Origin: Methanosarcina sp.
GTDB taxonomy: Archaea; Halobacteriota; Methanosarcinia; Methanosarcinales; Methanosarcinaceae
Length of the DNA stretch: 11,621 nucleotides
Direction of reading: 5' to 3'
Assembly: GCA_024280975.1 (NCBI GenBank)
Contig: JAMXLQ010000275.1
Location: forward strand, 1 to 11,621
Numbering within the stretch: the stretch's first letter is position 1; every line of letters begins with the position of its first letter. The translations under genes were made by a program, and so were the position numbers. The notes under the pieces are model-generated. The model was not told where the DNA came from. It ran no database searches and saw nothing but the letters and a program-made list of their open reading frames with translations. This document shows, in pieces, positions 1-5,405 of this stretch.

Positions 1-414
1 ATGGCTCTCGGTCATGCAAGTGTCCAGACAAAAGGGGTGCAAACAGCCTGGAATAAGCTGATAGAACGCTTCGGAAACGAGGTTAAAGCTCTCATTTATT
101 CAGAGCCAGAAGACCTGAAAATTGTGGGTGACCATCGGATAGTAAACGCGATCTTGGCTTTCAGGAAAGGCAATGTTATAATTCATCCCGGAGGAGGAGG
201 TCAGTACGGCTGGCTTGAGCTACCTGAAAACCTAAAAGAGGAAGAAATCCGGCACATTGGACAGCTTTCTTTTGCAGACCTTGAAAAAGCAAAAACCGGG
301 AAAAAAAGCAGACCAGAGAAAAAAAGTGAAAAAAAACTTCGAAAAGAAACAGACGAATCCGAAAAAGAAGGCCCGGATAATAGTGCAGGACAGAGTTCAC
401 TTTTCGATTTTTAA
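1..414 (+). CDS. EndoQ-like PHP-family protein, C-terminal part (gene begins before the window)
   Basis: The frame is open from base 1, so the first ATG need not be the true start; only the last 137 residues are visible. A segment around residues 14-70 (a helix with RFGNEVKALI, then GDHRIVNAILAFRKG, then IHPGGGGQYG at about 61-70) resembles the C-terminal end of archaeal EndoQ-type proteins of the PHP superfamily, which cleave DNA 5' of deaminated bases such as uracil and hypoxanthine. This is recall of the family, not an alignment. The PHP metal-binding and zinc parts would lie upstream. Residues about 95-118 form a Lys/Glu-rich, probably disordered linker. The last seven residues, QSSLFDF, look like a PCNA-interacting (PIP) motif on a flexible tail, which fits PCNA-linked repair. 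Confidence is good for the family and moderate for the enzymatic role. Confidence 0.72.
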   Translation: MALGHASVQTKGVQTAWNKLIERFGNEVKALIYSEPEDLKIVGDHRIVNAILAFRKGNVIIHPGGGGQYGWLELPENLKEEEIRHIGQLSFADLEKAKTGKKSRPEKKSEKKLRKETDESEKEGPDNSAGQSSLFDF

Positions 415-538
415 GATAGAGAATTCAAGGATAATAAGATATATAAGAGAGCAGGTATATTCACTAACCCTGCATCTGAAACACATTGCATCAAAGTCGG
501 GTAGCTCCCGGAAATAGCTCTTAAATATAAAGCAAAAT

Positions 539-622
539 GCCCAGGTAGTCTAGTGGTAAGGCGACGGTCTCGAAAACCGTTTCTTCTTTGGGAGAGCGCA
601 GGTTCAAATCCTGCCCTGGGCG
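539..622 (+). tRNA. tRNA-Ser (anticodon CGA)
   Basis: A complete cloverleaf can be drawn. The acceptor stem is 539-545 with 615-621 (GCCCAGG/CCTGGGC), with discriminator G at 622. The D stem is 548-551 with 559-562. The anticodon stem is 564-568 with 576-580 (ACGGT/ACCGT), closing a seven-base loop with CGA at 571-573. The T stem is 598-602 with 610-614 around TTCAAAT. The variable arm (581-597) is long and can form five pairs, as expected of a class II tRNA-Ser reading UCG. CCA is not encoded. Confidence 0.95.
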
Positions 623-663
623 CTAATCTTTGAGTTAAAAGTTCAATAAAAAAATACTTGATA

Positions 664-1184
664 TTAAATAGTAATTTTGCTTTTTTCCTCGTATTCCTTT
701 GTAAGTTCTAGATATTCTTCAGCATTTTTTGATATAGCCTCGATTTCTATTTCTTCGAGTTCTCTTTTTACCTTCCCTGGAATTCCAATAATTAAACTTC
801 TTTCTGGGAATTTTTTTCCTTTAGGAACCAGTGCATTTGCACCAACGATGGAATTTTTCCCTATCTCAACCCGTTCAATACTGTGGAATTCATTCCTATA
901 ATCACATTATTTTCGATTCTGCAACCATGGAGCACAGCTCCGTGCCCTACACTAACATTATCCCCTATTTGAACTTCATTAATATAATCTACATGAATTA
1001 CCACGTTATCCTGGATACTTGTCCGATTTCCAATTTTTATTTTATTTTGGTCTCCCCGAAGCGTAGCACTAAACCATATACTTGAATAATCCCCTATTTC
1101 TACATCTCCGATGATATCCGCAGAATCTGCAACGAAAACGGTCTTTGAGATTTTCGGGTTTTCATCTTTATAATCCGTTATCAT
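664..1184 (-). pseudogene. Gamma-class carbonic anhydrase-like left-handed beta-helix protein, broken by a -1 frameshift
   Basis: Translation from ATG at 1184 (preceded by AAGGAG) gives hexapeptide repeats typical of the gamma-carbonic anhydrase/YrdA-like trimeric beta-helix family. The family's usual catalytic set is present: Arg in TLRGD, Gln in SIQDN, and three zinc-ligand-type histidines (VVIH, VGHG, VLHG). The frame stops at TAG (861-863) after LNGLR. The next frame continues the protein without a break (EIGKNSIVGANALVPKG to a C-terminal Glu/Lys-rich helix) and ends at TAA 664-666. One missing G in the run at 870-872 explains it: GGGG-TT-GAG would read G-V-E. The restored product would be about 173 residues, normal for the family. 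It may be a true pseudogene or a sequencing slip. The function would be reversible CO2 hydration or an uncharacterised relative. Confidence 0.85.
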
Positions 1185-1217
1185 CAAATTTCTCCTTACG
1201 GTGTATCGGGAAAATTA

Positions 1218-1226
1218 ATTTATATA
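1218..1226 (-). promoter_or_regulatory. TATA-like element upstream of the gamma-carbonic anhydrase-like gene
   Basis: On the minus strand this reads CTATATAAA. It lies 34-42 bases before the ATG at 1184, which would give a leader of only about 10-15 bases containing the AAGGAG ribosome binding site. Prediction from base composition and spacing only. Confidence 0.45.
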
Positions 1227-1246
1227 GAGCTCATCTCAAACAAATT

Positions 1247-1277
1247 TAATTCTAAAACCAGTAAGGTTTTAGAATTA
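1247..1277 (-). terminator. Hairpin just after the fwdB-like gene
   Basis: Thirteen perfect base pairs (1247-1259 with 1265-1277) enclose a five-base loop, AGTAA or its complement. It starts ten bases past the fwdB stop codon and lies between that gene and the promoter of the next one. No clean T tract follows, so a role as RNA 3'-end stabiliser is as likely as true termination. Confidence 0.55.
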
Positions 1278-1287
1278 TTTTCCATTA

Positions 1288-2676
1288 TCAGAAACTTAAC
1301 TGACTACTTGAAATCTGATATCTCGAAAAGCAATTTTGAGTTTTAGGATCAGCACCATATGTAAACGGAAAAATATCGACCTGATTTTTTATCTCCTTGA
1401 TTTTCGTAAAAAGCTGTTTTAAGGTATCTTCATTGCTCTGAGTGAATTTAAATGGAGAATCAAGGAATGGCTCAAAGTAGATAGTCAAATCGTCAAGCCT
1501 GTAGAAAGTCCCTTCGCACTCCATAGAGTCAACGACTCCTGGAAGCACAATGTCTGAGATAGACGTAGTTGGGCAAGGAGCGATGTCCAGGCAGATCAAA
1601 GGAATTTCTGCAAGGTAAGCTGCACAGTCAGGGGGTATTTGACTCAAAAGATCAGCACGCATTACAAAAGCTGCATCTACATCCTTTTCTCGAAGTATAT
1701 CTATGGTTGTGAATTCTCCAGGATTGTAACGCGGGTGACCACGTGAGAAATCAAGCCCAAAAGGATAACCGTACATGTAGGAGGCAACCTGGCTAAAGCC
1801 TGCTGCGTTACAGTGACTGTGGATAACTCCAATGGTAAACTTGGAATAATTGTTCAGCTCTTTCACAAGGTTCATGGCAATTTCAATATTTCTGTACTTC
1901 CCGAGGGATGAAGACAGTCCAACTCCTACTGATATGGTCCCAAAGTTACATTTCTTCATCATCTCGAGCATTTCTTCCATAACAGAAATAGGCACCCCTG
2001 TAATCTCCTCTACGGAATTATGAGGAGTTTTTCCATGTAAAAGAGTCAAGAGCGCACTTACTAGCTCATAGTCAGAGTCGGGTTTAAGCTGTACATGCAG
2101 ATCAGAAGCTTTAGCAGTTAGAGTTTTTCTCGGATCCACAGTGATGATTATCCTGTCAAAACGCCCCCTTTTTGTCCAGTAACCTCTGGGAAAAACCCCA
2201 TATCTGGACATTTGCCTAGGCATAGATTCAAGTGGATTTGTTCCCCAGTAAATTATGAGATCTCCTCTGTTTTTCTTCTGCCCTTCAGTTGTACTGATTT
2301 TTCCGGCTTCCTGAGTTCCCATCATTGTGGCCCCGTTGTCGATTGTATCAACAATTGCACCCAGATATTCCCCTATCATAAGCCCCACTTCATGTGCTTC
2401 ACAGGAAGTTTCGCTACCAATGGAAATCAAGGGACGCTTCGCCGAAGTCAAGATATCTGCGGCTATTTGAAGGGCTCCTTCCCATGAAACCGGTCTTAAT
2501 TTTCCTCCGAATTTTAGAAGGGGCTGTTTAAATCTTCGGGGACTTGTAATTTCATTAAATCTGGAAATTCCCATCTTGCATACATTTTTAGCTTCAATTT
2601 TTCCTTCTTTTAATTCGACCTGGATATCGTCACAAGCAGCCCCACAAACCGGACAGACTATGTTTTTGTAAATCAT
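1288..2676 (-). CDS. fwdB: Formylmethanofuran dehydrogenase subunit B (molybdenum/tungsten catalytic subunit)
   Basis: This is the catalytic subunit of the complex that reduces CO2 onto methanofuran, the first step of methanogenesis from CO2 (run in reverse during methylotrophic growth). Residues 8-33 hold the [4Fe-4S] pattern C-x2-C-x3-C-x17-C. Cys92, in TSCEAHE, is at the place of the metal-ligand cysteine (selenocysteine in some methanogens). The middle has pterin-binding features of the molybdopterin oxidoreductase family (YWGTNP, TVDPRKT, HSHCNAAGF). I chose ATG 2676 over an upstream in-frame ATG because homology starts there and GGAG precedes it. The product is 462 residues, with about 25 C-terminal residues that I do not recognise. 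No fwdA, C, D, F or G lies nearby, so this is an isolated paralogue; whether it carries Mo or W cannot be told. Symbol could equally be fmdB. Confidence 0.88.
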   Translation of the reverse strand: MIYKNIVCPVCGAACDDIQVELKEGKIEAKNVCKMGISRFNEITSPRRFKQPLLKFGGKLRPVSWEGALQIAADILTSAKRPLISIGSETSCEAHEVGLMIGEYLGAIVDTIDNGATMMGTQEAGKISTTEGQKKNRGDLIIYWGTNPLESMPRQMSRYGVFPRGYWTKRGRFDRIIITVDPRKTLTAKASDLHVQLKPDSDYELVSALLTLLHGKTPHNSVEEITGVPISVMEEMLEMMKKCNFGTISVGVGLSSSLGKYRNIEIAMNLVKELNNYSKFTIGVIHSHCNAAGFSQVASYMYGYPFGLDFSRGHPRYNPGEFTTIDILREKDVDAAFVMRADLLSQIPPDCAAYLAEIPLICLDIAPCPTTSISDIVLPGVVDSMECEGTFYRLDDLTIYFEPFLDSPFKFTQSNEDTLKQLFTKIKEIKNQVDIFPFTYGADPKTQNCFSRYQISSSQLSF

Positions 2677-3073
2677 ACTCGCTGCTCTCCGGAATAAAAT
2701 ATTGATATTGTATTTTCGGTGCACTTTTCGGAAAAAATAGATAGTAGCGTCTCGTTTCGCATTTTAGTTACCTCTCAACATTGTTCTGTGCGCTGCACAG
2801 CAGATCGTTTTCATGCAAATAAACAGTGCACAGAAATTCCATAGCACTGTATTATTTTTATGAACTAGTACTTCAATGTCAACAGGTTTTAAGGAATACA
2901 CCTTTTTCCCTGCATCCTGGAAGACGGGTGGGGGAATTCAGGAGAGACCATGACTTTCCAGATCCCAATAGAAAAAAACCGTGTTCAAGCTTATTTGCTG
3001 CTGTTTACCAGTTAGCAGACTTTTAGATTTGTATTTGTCGCTAGTAAACTGTTTTCTCTGTTTGTTCATAAAT
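2677..3073. other. Gene-free region between fwdB and the ABC ATPase fragment
   Basis: No convincing gene is visible. It must hold the fwdB promoter (minus strand). At 2786-2800 there is an inverted repeat, CTGTGC-GCT-GCACAG, and a related CAGTGCACAG follows at 2825-2834; they could be operator-like sites but no known regulator motif is recognised. A 21-codon reading frame with a fair ribosome binding site lies at 2950-3015 (plus) but matches nothing I know. The right end (about 3016-3073) runs without homology into the truncated ABC ATPase, as expected at a deletion boundary. Confidence 0.4.
2786..2800. repeat. Short inverted repeat upstream of fwdB
   Basis: Six-base arms CTGTGC and GCACAG are separated by GCT, about 110 bases before the fwdB start. 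A partial copy of the right arm recurs at 2825-2834. Its position suits a regulator-binding site, but that is speculation. Confidence 0.35.
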
Positions 3074-3691
3074 TTCTCTGCACTTGATTTTGAAATAAGA
3101 ACCGAACTTGCAGAAAAAATAAAATACCTACAAACCAAAATTGGAATACCTTTGTTGTTTATCACTCATAACCTGGAAGAAGCTTTCCAGCTGGCCGACA
3201 AGATTCTTGTCTTGTACAAGGGGAAAGCTCAGCAGTTCGGAACTCCGGAAGAAATATTCTATCACCCTGAAAACCTGCACGTAGCAGGGTTAGTTGACAT
3301 CTCCAATATTTTCGATGACACGTATGTTGAAAAATATGATGAAGAGTCAGAAAGTACAGTGCTAAAAAGCGGAGATCTAAGTTTAAGAATAAAAACTCAG
3401 AGATTCAAACCTGGAGATAAAGTTTCCTGGGGAATTCACCCTGAGAACATAACTATTCTTTTTCCTGACTCAAGTTCTGGAAATCAAGATGACAACACTT
3501 ACTCTGTCCGTGTCAATAATATAATCAATAAGGAATCAAAAAAGCGCATTACACTTACACTTGTTAGATACAACAAGACTCTGACTGCCGAAATCCCTGC
3601 ACAGTTTGTTGATTCTCTGAAACTGCATGCAGGTGATCCATGCCTGGCAAAATTGGAAATGACTAAACTAGTGGCATTCTATGATTTATAA
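3074..3691 (+). pseudogene. ABC-transporter ATPase, 5'-truncated (molybdate/tungstate-type, likely)
   Basis: Homology begins abruptly at FSALD (from 3074), the segment that follows Walker B in ABC ATPases. It continues through the H-loop (FITHNLEEAF, catalytic-type His) and the regulatory C-terminal part with a TOBE-like region (VSWGIHPENITILF and later beta-rich sequence) to a TAA at 3689-3691. Walker A, the Q-loop, the LSGGQ signature and Walker B are all missing, and the 90 or so bases upstream in this frame encode Cys/Leu/Phe-rich sequence with no ABC features. It therefore cannot work as an ATPase. The layout matches Mod/Wtp-type importers of oxyanions, and it sits divergently beside a Mo/W enzyme gene, but sulfate, phosphate or other CUT-type ATPases share this organisation. 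The reading frame is intact over about 205 codons, which suggests a recent loss. Confidence 0.8.
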
Positions 3692-3722
3692 TTCAAATAT
3701 TTTTACTATAGAGGAGAACATT

Positions 3723-3744
3723 TAATATTTTTTTGAAAATATTA
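3723..3744 (+). terminator. A/T hairpin after the ABC ATPase fragment
   Basis: A perfect nine-base stem (TAATATTTT/AAAATATTA) with a four-base loop starts 31 bases past the stop codon. It is A/T-rich and could mark a 3' end. A GAGGAG sequence at 3711-3716 has no start codon after it. Confidence 0.35.
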
Positions 3745-3783
3745 CTAACCTTCTTAATTTAAAACTTTAGTTTCTGTCGTTAG

Positions 3784-3795
3784 TTATTTAAAAGA
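3784..3795 (+). promoter_or_regulatory. TATA-like element for tRNA-Trp
   Basis: The sequence GTTATTTAAAAG lies about 30-40 bases before the mature tRNA 5' end, which would place the transcription start roughly ten bases upstream of it. The intervening leader contains a small hairpin (GGATA 3800-3804 with TATCC 3811-3815). Position-based prediction. Confidence 0.45.
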
Positions 3796-3822
3796 AGAAG
3801 GATATTTGAGTATCCTCGTAAA

Positions 3823-4018
3823 GGGGCTGTGGCCTAGCCCGGCATGGCGATGGGCTCCAGCGGATAAATGATGAACAACGGGTATACTGAGTCTTTCCCG
3901 ACGGGGTAAGACGATGAGGAACCGTTGGAGCACTGATAGATGCTCACCAGAACTAAGACTGTAAAAGCAGTTGTTCGGAGATACCCGTCGATCGTGAGTT
4001 CGAATCTCACCAGCCCCA
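3823..4018 (+). tRNA. tRNA-Trp (anticodon CCA) with a 122-base intron
   Basis: The acceptor stem is 3823-3829 with 4011-4017 (GGGGCTG/CAGCCCC), with discriminator A at 4018 and no full CCA encoded. The D stem is 3832-3834 with 3846-3848. The anticodon stem is 3850-3854 with 3984-3988, with CCA at 3857-3859. The T stem is 3994-3998 with 4006-4010 around TTCGAAT. The intron, 3861-3982, follows position 37 as is usual in Archaea. The splice sites form a textbook bulge-helix-bulge: four pairs CTCC (3855-3858) with GGAG (3977-3980), flanked by three-base bulges AGC (3859-3861) and ATA (3981-3983), with cuts after the second base of each bulge. A T-rich tract follows the gene. Confidence 0.97.
3861..3982 (+). 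ncRNA. Box C/D guide RNA inside the tRNA-Trp intron
   Basis: Box C (ATGATGA, 3868-3874), box D' (CTGA, 3887-3890), box C' (ACGATGA, 3911-3917, one base off consensus) and box D (CTGA, 3933-3936) occur in order. The guide before D (3922-3931) pairs ten bases with 3854-3863, including one G-U, and its fifth base from the box faces C34 (3857). The guide before D' (3878-3885) pairs eight bases with 3981-3988, and its fifth base faces position 39 (C3984). This predicts 2'-O-methylation of C34 and C39, matching the known role of the tRNA-Trp intron in Haloferax, where C34 and U39 are the targets. Both duplexes include intron bases, so modification must come before splicing. Confidence 0.9.
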
Positions 4019-4020
4019 CC

Positions 4021-4036
4021 TTTTTAATTTATTTTT
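4021..4036 (+). terminator. T-rich tract after tRNA-Trp
   Basis: TTTTTAATTTATTTTT starts two bases past the discriminator region. Oligo-T tracts of this kind are the usual archaeal termination signal. Confidence 0.6.
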
Positions 4037-4094
4037 ACCTCTTTGTACCTACTCTTTTAACGTTTCTTCATACATACGCTTTTAATAGTTCATT

Positions 4095-4223
4095 TTGTAT
4101 AGGACTTACGCGGTTGAACTGAAAAATCAGTATGCTTCAGACCTTCAACTTTCTAAAACATGCATTTAGCTGCAACATCTAATGTGCTTGATTTTGTACT
4201 TCAAGTGCGTAAGTCCTATTTGT
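4095..4223. mobile_element. MITE-like element, 121 bp (4099-4219) with TTGT target duplication
   Basis: Perfect 13-base terminal inverted repeats, ATAGGACTTACGC (4099-4111) and its complement (4207-4219), extend imperfectly to 31 bases (26 of 31 matching). The direct repeat TTGT flanks both ends (4095-4098 and 4220-4223), as expected of a target-site duplication. The interior is 59 bases beyond the long repeats and codes for nothing, so the element must have depended on a transposase encoded elsewhere. The GGACTTACGC end is of the kind seen on several insertion sequences, but I cannot name the parent family. It lies 80 bases past tRNA-Trp. Confidence 0.85.
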
Positions 4224-4386
4224 ATATTTGTTTCTTAAATTTAAATGTCCTTTCTAGCAAATTCACAAATATGACTATTTTATATTTAGAAATGAGAAGA
4301 GTTTTAGAAAGTAATACTTTCACGTAACTACCCAATGGTTAATAACCTGCAAATCCAATGATTTTCTATCTGCTCAAACCTGATGA

Positions 4387-5172
4387 ATGGTAACCGAGGT
4401 TTCCACTTTGAGGCGCGAAAAAGAAGAAATAGCTGTCCTTGTAAGAGCTATCCCTGAGAAAAGTAAAAAGGATGGTGACGAGCATGCCGTCGGAGTTATC
4501 GGTATCAATAAGCAAGGAGAACTGCTGAGGCTCTATCCTCTAGGATTCAGATACAGGGAAGGACTGCTTGATTTTAAAAAGAATGACCTGCTTGAAGTCA
4601 CGGTTACCAAGCCTGAGCATGATATCAGGTGGGAGAGTAGAAAAGTTCTCAGTCATGTGAACCTGGAAAATCCCCTTAAAGAAAGGGAAATAAAATATCT
4701 CGTCCTGCCACTCGTAACGTCTATAGAAAAACTGAATCTTGAGGGAGCGAGTCTTGGAGTGGTAAAGCCAGAAATCCTAAATATCGAGATAAAGGTGAAC
4801 AGCACTGAGGTTTATGACCGACAGCAGTATTTTAACCTCATGGGAGATTTTCTGGAAAAAGGGGAAAAAGCCGCCAAAATGCCTGTCGAGATCAGGTTCT
4901 TTTTCAGGTGCGAGGGAGAAGAAGCCTGTAGGGGACATAAAATGATCCTGCTCGACTGGGAATTCAATGAGACTGTAAGGAATATTATAAGGGATGAGCA
5001 GGAACCGGTAGCTGTAGAAAAGAAAATAAAAGATCATTTTTTTGATCTTATGAGAGAGAGGGAACTTTACTTTATCATGGGAACGCACTTCACGTATGGA
5101 ACCTGGATGATAACAGGAATTTTCTGTCCAGAAATAAACGACAATACTCAGAGTAATCTCTCTGGATTTTAA
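4387..5172 (+). CDS. Uncharacterised 261-residue protein with a Cys/Cys/His-DWE motif
   Basis: I do not recognise a named family. Visible features suggest a real conserved protein: LLRLYPLGFRYREG near residue 46-59, a charged DIRWES stretch at 79-84, then RFFFRC-x5-CRGHK (Cys175, Cys181, His184) followed at once by LLDWEF (Asp190, Glu192), and a final MGTHF...MITGIFCP block (231-248) with Cys247. The Cys/Cys/His group with Cys247 could hold a metal such as zinc. From memory, similar blocks (RLYP, R-x-ES, C..C..H..DWE) occur in uncharacterised bacterial proteins, so transfer is possible. No signal peptide or membrane segment. ATG 4387 has no clear ribosome binding site; TTG 4408 has GAGG eight bases upstream and is a possible alternative start. 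It stands alone and converges on the aminotransferase gene. Confidence 0.75.
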   Translation: MVTEVSTLRREKEEIAVLVRAIPEKSKKDGDEHAVGVIGINKQGELLRLYPLGFRYREGLLDFKKNDLLEVTVTKPEHDIRWESRKVLSHVNLENPLKEREIKYLVLPLVTSIEKLNLEGASLGVVKPEILNIEIKVNSTEVYDRQQYFNLMGDFLEKGEKAAKMPVEIRFFFRCEGEEACRGHKMILLDWEFNETVRNIIRDEQEPVAVEKKIKDHFFDLMRERELYFIMGTHFTYGTWMITGIFCPEINDNTQSNLSGF

Positions 5173-5232
5173 AAAACATATGAGGAAGCAGGTTTAAGGA
5201 CATTATAAAATCGGCTTATAAGTACTATAAGT

Positions 5233-5301
5233 GAGAAATATGATTATAGGAAGAGAGAAGGATCAATTATAGTGAGAAAAAAGAGAAAGATCGATCATAG
5301 G
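5233..5301. repeat. Diverged A/G-rich tandem duplication
   Basis: A unit beginning GAGAAATATGATTATAGG at 5233 recurs, with changes, as GAGAAAGATCGATCATAGG at 5283, a spacing of about 50 bases. It fills most of the gap between the two convergent genes and is mainly purine on the plus strand. No coding potential seen. Confidence 0.45.
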
Positions 5302-5328
5302 AAGACGAGGGAGAAAAAAAGTAACCAT

Positions 5329-5405
5329 AATTCGATTAAAACTCTCATCCTTCAAGTTCTTTATTAATCACAATTCGGTTAAAGCTTTCATCCTTCAAGT
5401 TCTTT
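5329..5405. repeat. Tandem duplication of the 3' end of the aminotransferase gene
   Basis: Two 34-base copies, 5329-5362 and 5372-5405, match at 31 of 34 positions with a period of 43. The right copy contains the last codons of the minus-strand aminotransferase gene and its TGA; the left copy repeats the same Glu-Leu-Glu-Gly-stop sequence in the 3' flank, now untranslated. Confidence 0.8.

Noticed and set aside
677..1085. Plus-strand open frames across 677-1085.
   Set aside because: Mirror images of the frameshifted beta-helix protein gene on the minus strand; Ser/Phe-rich and unlike any protein.
2645..2770. A minus-strand frame from an ATG near 2762 with AGAGGT upstream, overlapping the start of fwdB in another frame.
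   Set aside because: About 42 codons, no recognisable motif, and most of it overlaps the fwdB leader and its iron-sulfur region.
2950..3015. 21-codon frame starting ATG with a GGAGAG site upstream.
   Set aside because: Too short to judge and without resemblance to the missing N-terminus of the neighbouring ABC ATPase.
3834..4122. Open frames on both strands across 3834-4122.
   Set aside because: They overlap the tRNA-Trp gene and its intron, and their translations have no protein-like features.
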